Positions 1-10,149 of a stretch of 64,000 bases of DNA are shown one piece after another. The stretch's first letter is position 1, and each line of letters opens with the position of its first letter. The notes under the pieces were generated by a model. The model saw only the letters and a program-made list of their open reading frames with translations, did not search any database and was not told the origin of the DNA. The translations under genes and the position numbers were made by a program. The DNA is from an uncultured Moraxella sp. (GTDB lineage: Bacteria; Pseudomonadota; Gammaproteobacteria; Pseudomonadales; Moraxellaceae), in NCBI GenBank assembly GCA_943908425.1, contig CALTTC010000002.1, positions 92,024 through 156,023 of the forward strand, given 5' to 3'.

Positions 1-1
1 T

Positions 2-1372
2 TATCAGCGATTGCTAGCCCTTAGCATAACGAGCATTTTGCTTGTGGCATGTCAGGCACCACAAATTCCGTCAAGTGTCGCGCCTGCCCCAAGTGCACCA
101 ATCAACACACAAGACAGCCAAGTACACCAATATACATTGAACAACGGTTTAAAGGTGATTATTAAAGAAGACCACCGCGCGCCTATTGTCATGACCCAAA
201 TTTGGTATAATGTCGGCTCAAGCGATGAAGTGGCAGGTAAAGGCGGTTTGGCGCATTTTTTGGAACATATGATGTTCAAAGATACACCGCTATTATCAGG
301 CGATCAATACCACAAGCTAATCAGCCATTTTGGTGGCAATAAAAACGCTTTTACTAGCCACGACTACACCGCCTATTACGAAAGCTTGCCTGCTAATCAA
401 TACCCTATCGCTCTACAAATCGAAGCCAATCGCATGCAAAACCTGTTGCTACAGTCTGATGAGATTGCCACCGAAAAAAAGGTCATCCAAGAAGAACGCC
501 GGCAACGCACCGATGATAATCCCATTGCCAAAGCCTATGAAGAATTTCGCCTGCTGGCACTAAAAAACTCCCCCAAAGCACGCCCTGTCATTGGCGCAAT
601 GGATGAGATTGCCGAGCTTAGCCAAAGCGATTTAACCAACTGGTATCGCACTTGGTATAGTCCCAATAATGCCACCTTGGTTATTGTCGGCGATGTCACA
701 GCAAAGGACGTCATGCCTTGGGTGCACAAATATTTTGATACCCTCAAACAAGCCGAACTACCCACGCGCCAAAATCTCCAAGTGCCCACGCACAACGGCT
801 ATCAACTAACCGTTAGCCCCCAAGCGGTGACCGTGCCAAGTTTAATGATGGGCTTTAACGTCCCAAGTATCACAACCAATCCCAAAGATGCGTATGCTTT
901 AGCCTTATTTGCTGACATTGCCGATGGTAGCCAATCTGCCCGCTTTGAAAAAAATCTGGTGCGCGACCGCCAGCTATTTGATAGCATTGGTGCAAGCTTT
1001 AATTTATTGCAAAAAGGCGATGGCTTATTTACCATCATGGCGACACCCAAAGCAGGAGTAAGTCTTGAGAGCGCCGAGCAAGCCATCTTAGATGAGCTGA
1101 CCGCCATTAGCACCCAACCAATTAGCGACAGCGAGCTTGAACGGGGACAAATCGGTCTAAGCGCTAGTCTTATTTTTGCTAATGACAGTATTGCCGAGCA
1201 AGCCAACACCTTAGGCATGCTAACAACGCTAGGACTGCCACACGACACCCTAGAAAAACTACCCGCTACCTTACGCGCGGTGAGTAAAGACAGCATTCAA
1301 CAAACAGCGCGTAACTATATCACCAAAGACAATCTAACCACCATCTATGTGGTGCCAGACAGCAAACAATAA
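2..1372 (+). CDS. M16 family zinc metallopeptidase, lipoprotein (5' end cut by window)
   Basis: A periplasmic or membrane-attached zinc endopeptidase of the M16 (pitrilysin/insulinase) family. The frame is open to the window edge; a TTG at 11 gives 453 residues but the true start is probably just outside. The N-terminus is a lipoprotein signal with lipobox LLVAC. The inverted zinc motif HFLEH (H, E and H about 82-86 residues from the TTG) is intact, with the expected downstream acidic run VIQEERR, followed by the M16 C-terminal inactive domain. The next gene, 12 bases downstream, is a second M16 protein without HxxEH, so the two probably form a catalytic/non-catalytic heterodimer as in other bacterial M16B pairs. 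Substrate unknown. Confidence 0.85.
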   Translation, partial: YQRLLALSITSILLVACQAPQIPSSVAPAPSAPINTQDSQVHQYTLNNGLKVIIKEDHRAPIVMTQIWYNVGSSDEVAGKGGLAHFLEHMMFKDTPLLSGDQYHKLISHFGGNKNAFTSHDYTAYYESLPANQYPIALQIEANRMQNLLLQSDEIATEKKVIQEERRQRTDDNPIAKAYEEFRLLALKNSPKARPVIGAMDEIAELSQSDLTNWYRTWYSPNNATLVIVGDVTAKDVMPWVHKYFDTLKQAELPTRQNLQVPTHNGYQLTVSPQAVTVPSLMMGFNVPSITTNPKDAYALALFADIADGSQSARFEKNLVRDRQLFDSIGASFNLLQKGDGLFTIMATPKAGVSLESAEQAILDELTAISTQPISDSELERGQIGLSASLIFANDSIAEQANTLGMLTTLGLPHDTLEKLPATLRAVSKDSIQQTARNYITKDNLTTIYVVPDSKQ

Positions 1373-1384
1373 CCGAGATATCTT

Positions 1385-2785
1385 ATGACAATAACTCACC
1401 ATTACCGCGCCTTATCCCTTGCCGTAGCGCTTGCCGTGACAGCGCTAAGCCCCAATGCTAGCGCCACTACCCTCCCATCTCTTGACAGTATCAATCAGCT
1501 TGGCGAGTTGCAATTTCACCCACCGACAAGCACGCAGTTTGCCACAAGTCACGGCGTGCCAGTGCGCTTTACTGCCCTTGATGCCTTGCCTATCGTAGAT
1601 ATTTCGGTAAGCTTTGCGGCAGGGTCAGGTTACGATGGCGATAAGTTGGGGGTCGCCAATATGACCGCCACCATGCTCACCGCTGGCACTAAGCAATTGG
1701 ACGAAGAAGCCTTACTGCAAACTGCCGATATGCTAGGCATGACTATCAACGCCGATGCCAGTAAAGACGTCTTTGAAGTGCACTTGCGTAGCTTAAGTCA
1801 CCCAGAGACCCTAACCGCCGCTGTAGCACTGCTAAGCGATATATTGGCGCACCCACGCTTTGACCCTAAGGTGTTGGAGCGCAACAAAAGTGAGCTACTT
1901 ACCTATTTGCGTCAGCAAGAAACCAATCCCAACTATTTGGCAAGACGAGCTTTTGGGCAAGCTTTGTATGGCAATCACCCTTATGCCCACCCCACCACTG
2001 GCGATAGCGAGAGTATTCCAGCATTAACTAGCCAAGATTTACAGCAATTTCACAAGCAATTATTAACCCAACAAAACGCGGTTATCACCATCACTGGTCA
2101 GCTAGATGATACCCAAGCACGTGCCATTGCCGAACAAATTGCCCATAGTCTACCACTAGGCAAAAAACCCGAACGCTTGCCTGCACCAAAACCCATGCCA
2201 GCACAGCACGTTCACGTTCCCTACAATAGCAACCAAAGCGTGGTTATTATGGGCAATTTAACCTCAGGCTTTGCCAAAGACCCTGCAAGCTTACAACAAT
2301 CTAGCAATTTTTCTTTAGCTAATGATGTGCTTGCCGGCGGCGACTTTAACGCCCGATTAATGCAAGAAATCCGCGTCAAGCAAGGCTACACTTATGGCAT
2401 CTCTGGTGGACGTAGCAAATTTAGTGATGGCGGACATTATGCCATTAGCTTTTCCACGCAAGCTGATGTTGCCGAGCAAGCCATCAAGGACAGTTTACAA
2501 GTCATCAACGAGACCCTAAAGACAGGCATTGATCAGCAAGAATTGACACTCGCGGTATTTGATAACAAGAACAGCTACCCCAACGCTTTTGCCAGTAATG
2601 CTGGCTTGCACAATGTTATGACTACCATGTCTTTTTATGAATTGCCCGATGATTATTTGCAAAATTATATACAACGCTTAGATAACGCCACCTTACCCAC
2701 AGTAAACAACGCGCTACAAGACACCATTCACCCTGAGCAGTTTACGATTGTTACTGTCGGGCAAGACAAGCCTTCATTGCCTTAG
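1385..2785 (+). CDS. M16 family peptidase-like protein, non-catalytic partner
   Basis: A 466-residue M16B-family protein with a Sec signal peptide (cleavage probably after the NASA segment near residue 27). The HxxEH zinc site is absent; the corresponding region reads AAGSGYDGDKLGVANMTATM. The C-terminal half keeps family features such as the R-x-x-x-x-Y type segment around QEIRVKQGYTYG, which in M16 enzymes helps bind substrate. It follows the catalytic M16 gene by 12 bases and is likely translated from the same mRNA; the inferred role is substrate clamping as the partner subunit. No strong Shine-Dalgarno sequence precedes the ATG. Confidence 0.85.
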   Translation: MTITHHYRALSLAVALAVTALSPNASATTLPSLDSINQLGELQFHPPTSTQFATSHGVPVRFTALDALPIVDISVSFAAGSGYDGDKLGVANMTATMLTAGTKQLDEEALLQTADMLGMTINADASKDVFEVHLRSLSHPETLTAAVALLSDILAHPRFDPKVLERNKSELLTYLRQQETNPNYLARRAFGQALYGNHPYAHPTTGDSESIPALTSQDLQQFHKQLLTQQNAVITITGQLDDTQARAIAEQIAHSLPLGKKPERLPAPKPMPAQHVHVPYNSNQSVVIMGNLTSGFAKDPASLQQSSNFSLANDVLAGGDFNARLMQEIRVKQGYTYGISGGRSKFSDGGHYAISFSTQADVAEQAIKDSLQVINETLKTGIDQQELTLAVFDNKNSYPNAFASNAGLHNVMTTMSFYELPDDYLQNYIQRLDNATLPTVNNALQDTIHPEQFTIVTVGQDKPSLP

Positions 2786-2812
2786 TATTTTTTGCTCTGA
2801 TATTTGGGGTAA

Positions 2813-3907
2813 TCACTTCCCGCCAATGGGGGTAAGTGGCATAACAACATCAGCATTTTGGGCTCGGTGGCGTAGATAGTGGTCAAGCAAGACAATCGCC
2901 AGCATGGCTTCAGCAATAGGCGTGGCTCGCACCCCAACACAAGGGTCGTGGCGACCTTTCGTCACCACCGTGCAAGGGTTGCCCTGCAAATCAATGCTAT
3001 TGCCTTGCGTGGTGATACTGGCAGTTGGTTTTAAAGCAATCGCCACACGAATGGTTTGACCACTGGCAATACCACCCAAAATACCGCCTGAGTGATTGGC
3101 ACTAAATCCTGTGGGCGTTAGCTCATCTTGCACTTGATGACCAAATTGTTCTGCCACGGCAAACCCATCGCCAATCTCCACCGCTTTAACTGCATTGATA
3201 CTCATCATTGCGTGGGCGATATCAGCGTCCAAGCGGTCAAATACAGGCTCGCCTAGCCCAACAGGAACATTTTCAGCAAAAATTTCAAGTTTTGCCCCAC
3301 AGCTTGTGCCTTGTTCACGCAGGGATGTGATGAGCTTTTCAAAACGGGGAATGGCATCACTATCGCCACAAAAAAACGGGTTGGTATTCACAAGCGACCA
3401 ATCCAAATGCTGAGTTTTTTCAGTGCCAATTTGTACAACGTGTCCACGAATCAACACGCCCAGCCGTTCTTTTAAGTATTTTTTGGCAATCGCCCCTGCC
3501 GCCACTCGCATTGCCGTCTCACGAGCAGACGCTCGCCCACCGCCACGATAATCACGAAAACCGTATTTTTGCGTATAGGTATAATCGGCGTGATTGGGGC
3601 GAAAGGTATTGGCGATATTGCCATAATCTTTGGATTTTTGGTCGGTATTATAGATGATAAGCCCAATCGGCGTGCCAGTCGTCTTGCCTTCAAATACCCC
3701 AGAGATAATCGCCACTTTGTCCGCTTCTTTACGCTGAGTGGCAAATTTGCTTGTTCCGGGTTTTCTACGGTCAAGCTCCAGTTGCAACTCTTCTTCACAA
3801 AGGGGCAGATTGGGTGGTACGCCATCAACAATCGCCATCAACCCCACCCCATGCGACTCGCCACAAGTAGTTACTGTAAACATCTTACCGATGGTATTGC
3901 CTGACAT
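2813..3907 (-). CDS. aroC: Chorismate synthase
   Basis: Catalyses the last step of the shikimate pathway: 5-enolpyruvylshikimate-3-phosphate to chorismate plus phosphate, using reduced FMN in the cytoplasm. The 364-residue protein has the family's signature N-terminus ([19 protein letters not shown]), the [10 protein letters not shown] segment, the [11 protein letters not shown] motif and the C-terminal [19 protein letters not shown] motif. Length matches bacterial AroC. It converges with the M16 pair and is followed upstream by ilvE on the same strand; 71 bases separate it from the end of ilvE. Another pathway gene, aroQ, lies elsewhere in this window at 27639. Confidence 0.97.
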   Translation of the reverse strand: MSGNTIGKMFTVTTCGESHGVGLMAIVDGVPPNLPLCEEELQLELDRRKPGTSKFATQRKEADKVAIISGVFEGKTTGTPIGLIIYNTDQKSKDYGNIANTFRPNHADYTYTQKYGFRDYRGGGRASARETAMRVAAGAIAKKYLKERLGVLIRGHVVQIGTEKTQHLDWSLVNTNPFFCGDSDAIPRFEKLITSLREQGTSCGAKLEIFAENVPVGLGEPVFDRLDADIAHAMMSINAVKAVEIGDGFAVAEQFGHQVQDELTPTGFSANHSGGILGGIASGQTIRVAIALKPTASITTQGNSIDLQGNPCTVVTKGRHDPCVGVRATPIAEAMLAIVLLDHYLRHRAQNADVVMPLTPIGGK

Positions 3908-3978
3908 ATTAGCCTCTATTTTTATAAATTTATTGTATAAAAAAGTGCATTATCTGCACTTTTTAGTTAATCTTGAAT

Positions 3979-4911
3979 TTATTCATCAACATAGCTTAGC
4001 CAGTGCTGATACTGACTATTACGCCCATGCACCACATCAAAATACAGCGTTTGCAAGCGTTCTGTTATTACACCACGTCCACCTGCGCCAATCACACGGT
4101 CGTCATACTCACGAATAGGGGTAATTTCCGCTGCTGTACCGGTCATAAACACTTCATCCGCCAAATAAAACTCATCGCGTGTGATCCGCCGCTCCACCAC
4201 CGTAATCCCTAAATCCTTAGCAAACTCCATTACTGTGCGCCGAGTAATGCCGTCTAGCGCCCCGCCTGCCAAATCCGGCGTATGTAGCACCCCATCTTTT
4301 ACCAAGAACAAATTCTCCCCAGAGCCTTGACACACATAGCCTTGAGTGTCCATCAATATCGCTTCATCATAACCGCCACGTCTTGCCTCTTTATTGGCAA
4401 GAATAGACACAGGATAATTGCTCGCCGCCTTGGCTTTACACATCGCAACATTGGGGTGATGGTGCGTATAGCTAGAAGTTTTGACGCGTACGCCACCAGT
4501 AATCCCTGCCTCACCCAAATAGGCGCCCCACTGCCATGCCGCCACTGCCGTGTGAATGGTATTGTCATCGGTTGCAATGCCTAATTTTTCCGCACCAATC
4601 CAGATAAGCGGGCGAATATAGGCGGAACTTAAGCCACTTGCCTGCACCACTTTTTTTTGCGCTTGCATTAAAGTCGCTTTATCAAAACGCACCGCCAATT
4701 GAAAAATTTTGGCAGAATTTAACAGCCGTTCGGTATGTTCATCAAGGCGAAAAATTGCCGTCCGCCCATCGTCCGTCTGATAAGCACGCACCCCCTCAAA
4801 GACCGCCATAGCATAATGTAAGCTATGCGTTAATACATGTATTTTGGCATCGGGCTGTGCTACCAATTCACCATCAAACCACAATTTACCTTCTTGTTCT
4901 GCCAAATTCAT
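3979..4911 (-). CDS. ilvE: Branched-chain amino acid aminotransferase
   Basis: A PLP-dependent class IV aminotransferase that interconverts Leu, Ile and Val with their 2-oxo acids using glutamate/2-oxoglutarate. The family features seen are the ALHYAMAVFEG-like segment near the N-terminus, the presumed PLP lysine in AMCKAKAASNY, the EARRGGYDEAILMD segment and the cofactor-binding SGENLFLVKDG motif. The start was set at the ATG at 4911 because AAGGA sits seven bases upstream; an in-frame TTG at 4944 would add 11 unlikely residues. About 310 residues, normal for the family. Confidence 0.95.
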   Translation of the reverse strand: MNLAEQEGKLWFDGELVAQPDAKIHVLTHSLHYAMAVFEGVRAYQTDDGRTAIFRLDEHTERLLNSAKIFQLAVRFDKATLMQAQKKVVQASGLSSAYIRPLIWIGAEKLGIATDDNTIHTAVAAWQWGAYLGEAGITGGVRVKTSSYTHHHPNVAMCKAKAASNYPVSILANKEARRGGYDEAILMDTQGYVCQGSGENLFLVKDGVLHTPDLAGGALDGITRRTVMEFAKDLGITVVERRITRDEFYLADEVFMTGTAAEITPIREYDDRVIGAGGRGVITERLQTLYFDVVHGRNSQYQHWLSYVDE

Positions 4912-4973
4912 TTTGTTTTCCTTGTTAATACAACGAGCGATCAATTTACACTACATTTTCAATAAAAGTCAAG

Positions 4974-7766
4974 CTAATTTTCCCCTTGAATAAAAATACG
5001 TTGCCAAATAGCATCAACATCGGCGCGTAATTCCACCCAGTCTGTCGCCAAAACCAATACCGACTGCTCTGCCAAAGCTTGTTTATGCACCGCTTTACGC
5101 AACCGCAAATAGGCAGTCTTTAACGTCTGGCAAGTTACATTATCCCAAATGCCAAGTTCTTCTAGGCGCTCAAATATACGAATATTATCGCTCCATTGCG
5201 ATAAGGCAGGATACAAATTTGCATAGCGAAGTACCGCATACTGGGCGATGAATTCAATATCTACAAGCCCGCCGACGTCTTGCTTGAGATGAAATTGATT
5301 GGAGTCATTATTAGCCAAATGCGCGCGCATTTTTTCACGCATATCACAAATTTGTGTTTGCAGTTGTCGCTCATCTTGCGCACTTGTCAATACCTGCGCA
5401 CGAATCTGCTCAAAGCTTGAGAGCGCTTCGCTGTCGCCACAGATACCACGCGCGCGTACCAAAGCTTGGTGTTCCCACACCCACGCTTGATCATTTTGGT
5501 AGTGTAAAAACGCCGCAAGCGAGACCACCATCACCCCTGCGTTACCCGATGGGCGTAGGCGCGTATCAAGCTCGTATACCCGTCCATCACGGGTCTGAGC
5601 GGTGAGATAATTCATCAGTTTTTGTACCAAACGTGTGGCAAATTTTAGCCCACTAATCGGCACTTCGCCATCGCTATAGCCATTTTGCGCTAAGCGGTGC
5701 AAAAACACCAAATCCAAATCCGAATTATAGCCAAGCTCAATGCCGCCAAGCTTACCATAACCGATAATTGCCACGCCACAATTATCGGCATTCAAACGCT
5801 CACCATTCACCGCCAAAGGATAGCCGTGCTTAACAATCAACGCCTCGTAAGCACGGCGCAGACACGCCTGCAATACCACCTCAGCAATAAACGTCAAAGA
5901 ATCCGACACTTGCATAATCGGCTTGGCTTCTAACACGTCACTGACCGCCACCGCCAGCACTTGGGTTTTTTTAAATAAGCGTATGCTCATCAAAAACGCT
6001 TCATCATCGTCTGGCGTCACCGACAATAATGCTTGATGCAAAATAGCGCCAAGTTCTGACTTATCCGGCAAATGACAATAATTCTGCTGTAAAAAAGTAT
6101 CCAGCAACACCGGATAATTTTTGAGTTCATCCGCCACCCACGAGCTTGCCGCCAGCATGGGAATTAAGCCCAAGGTTGCATTAGGGTTTTCTGACAACAT
6201 TACCAAATAAATAGAGCGTTTACTAATCATCTCTAGCAATGCTAAAAGACGAGTAATGGTTGTGGTAAGCACTGTCTCTTTATTGGCGGTTATTTGACCA
6301 GCAAAGCGCTGTAGGGCGTGCAAAATAACAGGGTAAGCTTGATGTAAGCGCGCTCTAGCTTCTTGCGACAGTTCAGTAACCAGCTTGCTGTGCAAAAAAT
6401 CTTGTAATAATGCCAGTTGTGCTTTAGGCAAATGCGCCTCTAAAGCACGCATTTCTATCTCGGTCGTTAAACGTGGTGCACCAACGCTTGTATACTCACG
6501 TTGCATAACCAATTTGTCAAAAGACACACTCACCGCATGACGATGCGTCTCTAGCGCCAACAAAAAATATTGACTATCTACAAATCCAAGCGTCTGCGCA
6601 AGCGCCTCTAGCATCTCCCCAGTTGGCAAACGCTGGCTTTGGGTATCGTGCTGTGCTTGAATGGCGTGCTCCACACGGCGCAAAAAACAGTAAGCATGCA
6701 CCAAATTATCGGTGGTAGGTTTATCTAAAAGCTGGAGTGTATTTAACAGTTGCAGCGCTGGCAGACAAGCTTGCACCTCGGTCAATTGCGGATATTTACC
6801 GCCATAAATAAGCGCAAAGCTTTGGGCAATAAATTCAATATCACGAATACCGCCCACGCCAAGCTTGATATTATCGCGCGCCTCACGCTGTGCCACTTGA
6901 TTGATAATTAACGTGCGCATTTCACGCAGCGCACTAAAGGCACTGTAATCCACATAATAACGAAACACAAAATTTTTACGCGTGCTCTGTAACGCTGACA
7001 AAAAATCAGCGCTGACATCATTCACCACGCGCGCCTTTAGCCAAGCAAAGCGCTCCCACGTCCTGCCGTGTTTTGTAAGATACTGAGTTAACGCCCCAAG
7101 CGTAATAACCAAAGCACTACCCTCACCCCAAGGACGCAGACGCATATCAATCCGAAACACAAAGCCATCGGCACTCACCTCGTGCAAAAGCTTAATAATG
7201 CCCCGCCCCATCGCCAGCATAAATTTATGATTGTCCCAGCTCTTGCCTGTTTTTGTCGGCACCGTGCGCCCATCAGCACGGTGTACAAATACCAAATCAA
7301 TATCGCTGGATAGATTTAACTCGCCTGCCCCAAGCTTGCCCATGACGATGATGGCAAATTCATCGGCAACCAGTGTTGCCCCCTGCCTAAAAAACGGCGC
7401 TCCGACACGTGCCACCAGCTTATCGTACATAAATGCCTGAGCCACCACAAGACAACTTTCAGCAAATGCCGATAATTCGTAAGTTAGGCGCATAACCGCA
7501 ATCAACCCTAACGCATCTTGCCAAATCCAGCGCACCATTAGGCATTGACGCAGTTGGCGCAGTGCTGCCATCAACGCCTGCTCACAAACACAACTATTTG
7601 TATGAGCATGCACAATATGGGCAATATCTGGCAACACGATATCTAAGGGAAATTGGCTTAAAAAGTCATTAAAGCGGACAGGATTTGCTGTATAAAGCTG
7701 ATAGGCAAAAGGGCTGGCAAGCGCTAAACGCTCAAGCTGGCTTGATGTGGGACAAAATTGGGGCAC
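4974..7766 (-). CDS. glnE: Bifunctional glutamine synthetase adenylyltransferase/deadenylase
   Basis: Controls glutamine synthetase by adding AMP to, or phosphorolytically removing it from, its regulatory tyrosine. The 930-residue protein has two nucleotidyltransferase domains, as expected. The N-terminal one (deadenylase) has the motif GKLGAGELNLSSDIDLVF and the C-terminal one (adenylyltransferase) has GKLGGIELGYNSDLDLVF, each with the paired catalytic aspartates; each is followed by a helical domain with a GGIRDIEF or GGLVDIEF segment. The start appears to be GTG at 7766 with no clear ribosome-binding site. The gene stands alone; the 60-base gap to the next upstream gene shows no obvious promoter. 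Confidence 0.95.
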   Translation of the reverse strand: MPQFCPTSSQLERLALASPFAYQLYTANPVRFNDFLSQFPLDIVLPDIAHIVHAHTNSCVCEQALMAALRQLRQCLMVRWIWQDALGLIAVMRLTYELSAFAESCLVVAQAFMYDKLVARVGAPFFRQGATLVADEFAIIVMGKLGAGELNLSSDIDLVFVHRADGRTVPTKTGKSWDNHKFMLAMGRGIIKLLHEVSADGFVFRIDMRLRPWGEGSALVITLGALTQYLTKHGRTWERFAWLKARVVNDVSADFLSALQSTRKNFVFRYYVDYSAFSALREMRTLIINQVAQREARDNIKLGVGGIRDIEFIAQSFALIYGGKYPQLTEVQACLPALQLLNTLQLLDKPTTDNLVHAYCFLRRVEHAIQAQHDTQSQRLPTGEMLEALAQTLGFVDSQYFLLALETHRHAVSVSFDKLVMQREYTSVGAPRLTTEIEMRALEAHLPKAQLALLQDFLHSKLVTELSQEARARLHQAYPVILHALQRFAGQITANKETVLTTTITRLLALLEMISKRSIYLVMLSENPNATLGLIPMLAASSWVADELKNYPVLLDTFLQQNYCHLPDKSELGAILHQALLSVTPDDDEAFLMSIRLFKKTQVLAVAVSDVLEAKPIMQVSDSLTFIAEVVLQACLRRAYEALIVKHGYPLAVNGERLNADNCGVAIIGYGKLGGIELGYNSDLDLVFLHRLAQNGYSDGEVPISGLKFATRLVQKLMNYLTAQTRDGRVYELDTRLRPSGNAGVMVVSLAAFLHYQNDQAWVWEHQALVRARGICGDSEALSSFEQIRAQVLTSAQDERQLQTQICDMREKMRAHLANNDSNQFHLKQDVGGLVDIEFIAQYAVLRYANLYPALSQWSDNIRIFERLEELGIWDNVTCQTLKTAYLRLRKAVHKQALAEQSVLVLATDWVELRADVDAIWQRIFIQGEN

Positions 7767-7826
7767 GGTAACGACCTAAATTAAAGAACGGATCAGATAA
7801 GCCATGATACACGCCAAAACTAAGGC

Positions 7827-8144
7827 TTAGCTGTAGAATTTTGGCTCTTCGTCATAAAAATGGGCGTGCCATTTATCTACTTGTTGGCGCATCACCGCTG
7901 CCATCGCCGCTTGAATCATGCGCTCACCGACAAGGGGCGTATCATCACCAAGCATTTGTTGCACTTGCTCGGAAAACTGGATGGTCACCAAGACTTGCTC
8001 TTTATTATTCACTTCGCGCAGCACAAGCGCGCCATCTTCTTCCTGCACAAATTCCAATAACATCTCATTTGGCATGGCAGCGTGGGTAGCTGCTACATTT
8101 TGGGGGTTATCTGACATAATATTCTCGCTAATAGGCAATGCCAT
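7827..8144 (-). CDS. Small conserved-looking acidic protein of unknown function
   Basis: I do not recognise a family. It is 105 residues, acidic and without membrane segments. The central part (EFVQEEDGALVLREVNNKEQ) looks like a small beta-rich domain followed by amphipathic helix (ERMIQAAMAAVMRQQVDKW). The ORF starts at ATG 8144; a second in-frame ATG at 8117 (MSDNPQ) is an equally good start because neither has a strong Shine-Dalgarno sequence. It lies on the same strand as, and just upstream of, glnE. Confidence 0.6.
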   Translation of the reverse strand: MALPISENIMSDNPQNVAATHAAMPNEMLLEFVQEEDGALVLREVNNKEQVLVTIQFSEQVQQMLGDDTPLVGERMIQAAMAAVMRQQVDKWHAHFYDEEPKFYS

Positions 8145-8177
8145 CTACTATAAGGACAAAACAGCACTTTTCAAGCC

Positions 8178-8468
8178 TTAGCGCCAATAGCGCAATTTAC
8201 CCAGCATAAATAATAAAGCAACAAACATCCCCATATAATATGCTAATTTCAAATCAAAGCTGGGGTCGCGCCATTTTACAGGCAATGCCACAAGCGTTGT
8301 GCAAAGTGGCAAAAACACCAATAGAATCAGCCAGTTTTCTAATGTATGGAGCACACCTTCCACGCCACCATAGCGCATACCAGACGCCCCAAGAAGCAAG
8401 TTGCTTATAATCAGCAAATATAGCAGCGGCTTTGGCACATCATTTGGCACAAAACGGTCAGGCAGCAC
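8178..8468 (-). CDS. Small integral membrane protein, unknown function
   Basis: A 96-residue protein with three likely membrane segments (around LLYLLIISNLLLG, NWLILLVFLPLCTTLVAL and YYMGMFVALLFMLG). It starts with GTG at 8468, and its first base is the last base of the upstream gene's stop codon (TAGTG), a sign of translational coupling. With the gene at 8468-8800 it forms a two-gene membrane-protein unit. The family is not recognised. Confidence 0.65.
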   Translation of the reverse strand: MLPDRFVPNDVPKPLLYLLIISNLLLGASGMRYGGVEGVLHTLENWLILLVFLPLCTTLVALPVKWRDPSFDLKLAYYMGMFVALLFMLGKLRYWR

Positions 8469-8800
8469 TAGCTATACACCCCCATAATAGATAACATAGC
8501 CACACAAGAGAGCAGCCAACCAAGCGTCCACGCATTAAGCATGGCAATATTGCTTTGTTGCCAGTGGTTCATAAGTTTTGCCCCAAGGCAGATAAGACAA
8601 GGAATCCCAAGCATAAATAGTGGCACTACTTTCAAGGCGTGCATAATCACCGCGGACAACGGTCTACCAAACAGCCACATAAGCACAAAGCCAGCAAGAC
8701 TCAGACACAGGGCAAACAGCCCCAAGCCGATGGTTATCCCAAGGGGCACAAGCTTGGGCGATTGTTGATTAACTATAGTACTTTGAGAACTTTGGGTCAT
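8468..8800 (-). CDS. Small integral membrane protein, unknown function
   Basis: A 110-residue protein with a short polar N-terminus and three predicted membrane helices (ITIGLGLFALCLSLAGFVLM, VVPLFMLGIPCLICLG, WTLGWLLSCVAMLSIMG). The stop codon overlaps the GTG start of the next membrane protein by one base. It is 39 bases downstream of rpe, so co-transcription from rpe is possible. No function is assigned. Confidence 0.65.
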   Translation of the reverse strand: MTQSSQSTIVNQQSPKLVPLGITIGLGLFALCLSLAGFVLMWLFGRPLSAVIMHALKVVPLFMLGIPCLICLGAKLMNHWQQSNIAMLNAWTLGWLLSCVAMLSIMGVYS

Positions 8801-8839
8801 AAAAACTTATTCAACGAAACTTATTCAACGAATGCTTAC

Positions 8840-9520
8840 TCAAGCAATAGAAACGTTAGCAAGGTTTTTACGCATCATAGCGATAGTCTGATGATAATCA
8901 CCACTATTAAAAATCGCCGAACCTGCAACGAACATATCCGCCCCTGCCGCCGCAATACTTGCAATATTATCCACGGTAACCCCGCCATCAATCTCTAGGC
9001 GGATATCGCGCCCACTTGCATCAATGAGCTTACGCGCCGCTTGCAATTTTTTTAAAGCACTTGGCAAAAAACGCTGTCCGCCAAAGCCCGGATTGACACT
9101 CATAATAAGAATTTGATCCACTTTATCCAAAGTATATTCCAGATAGTGTAACGGCGTGGCAGGATTAAACACCAGTCCGCATTTTGCCCCGCCATCTTTG
9201 ATAAGTTGTAAGCTACGGTCAATATGCTCAGTTGCTTCAGGATGAAAAGTGATAATATCCGCCCCTGCCTGCAAAAAATCCTCAATGATTCTATCCACCG
9301 GCGAGACCATCAAATGCACGTCAATCGGTGCGGTAATGTCATAATTTTTAAGCGCACGGCACACCCCCGCCCCAAAGGATAAATTGGGCACATAGTGGTT
9401 ATCCATCACATCAAAATGCACCACATCCGCCCCTGCTTGCAACACCGCTGTCACATCCTCCCCCAAACGCGCAAAATCCGCAGATAAAATAGACGGTGCA
9501 ATCAAATAAGGCTGTGACAT
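8840..9520 (-). CDS. rpe: Ribulose-phosphate 3-epimerase
   Basis: Interconverts D-ribulose 5-phosphate and D-xylulose 5-phosphate in the pentose phosphate pathway. It is a 226-residue TIM-barrel enzyme with the family N-terminus [16 protein letters not shown], the metal and catalytic segments [17 protein letters not shown] and IDVHLMV, the [12 protein letters not shown] phosphate-binding region and the C-terminal EIDGGV and [12 protein letters not shown] motifs. Length is typical. Two small membrane-protein genes follow on the same strand. Confidence 0.97.
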   Translation of the reverse strand: MSQPYLIAPSILSADFARLGEDVTAVLQAGADVVHFDVMDNHYVPNLSFGAGVCRALKNYDITAPIDVHLMVSPVDRIIEDFLQAGADIITFHPEATEHIDRSLQLIKDGGAKCGLVFNPATPLHYLEYTLDKVDQILIMSVNPGFGGQRFLPSALKKLQAARKLIDASGRDIRLEIDGGVTVDNIASIAAAGADMFVAGSAIFNSGDYHQTIAMMRKNLANVSIA

Positions 9521-9717
9521 AATGGTATCTCAAAACAAAAAAATTATCATAACAAAATTCTTGTTATAACACAACGTCTTTGCCAAGCGATTTATTCAAG
9601 CTTTTTATAATTTAATCTTGTTCCTAACAATTGTAGTATTACCGTTATACCTACAAATGGATATGAATATATAATAAAAATAAATTTATCAATAAATCAT
9701 AAAATTTTTTGTTAGCG

Positions 9718-9987
9718 TTAATACATTGACAAAATTTTTAGCCATATAGAAAACCCTAGCATACCACCTTTGAGTAATATATTTAACGCTAAGCAAATAA
9801 AAGTGTTAATATTTTTGACTTGTGATAATAGATAGATTCCTAGATAGAGCAGCGCACTACTGATAATATACGCTATCAAGGTTCTGTTAAAAATATCTGG
9901 ATTAACATCGTTTGGATCAGCCATAACTATTATATAGCTTGATAGCATAATACAATCAGCGATGAATATAACGGTTAGATTCTTCAT
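9718..9987 (-). CDS. Small AT-rich membrane protein, unknown
   Basis: An 89-residue hydrophobic protein with three likely membrane segments and no recognised family. The coding sequence and both flanks (9540-10150) are distinctly more AT-rich than the neighbouring genes, which suggests recent acquisition or an orphan gene. Starts at ATG 9987 with a weak AAAG Shine-Dalgarno sequence. It is not clearly linked to its neighbours. The roughly 200 bases on its downstream side, up to rpe, contain nothing I can name. Confidence 0.45.
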   Translation of the reverse strand: MKNLTVIFIADCIMLSSYIIVMADPNDVNPDIFNRTLIAYIISSALLYLGIYLLSQVKNINTFICLALNILLKGGMLGFSIWLKILSMY

Positions 9988-10107
9988 ATCTTTAAGCTTT
10001 TATTAATTTATTAATTAATATTTATTATCAATTTTTATTGTTAAAATTTATCTAAGATAATTCTTGGTAGTTTATTTGATTATGTTAAATAAATATAGAG
10101 AATAATA

Positions 10108-10131
10108 AAAAACGGTCACAAAGACCGTCTT
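10108..10131 (-). terminator. Intrinsic terminator of the FadL/OmpP1 gene
   Basis: On the minus strand the stem ACGGTC/GACCGT (10112-10117 and 10123-10128) is followed by a T run. It lies about 20 bases past the stop codon of the outer-membrane transporter gene. Confidence 0.75.
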
Positions 10132-10149
10132 TTATACTATTTATAGTAA

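Noticed and set aside
802..1296. A 164-codon minus-strand frame inside the first M16 gene
   Set aside because: It is a shadow of a well-conserved protein on the other strand.
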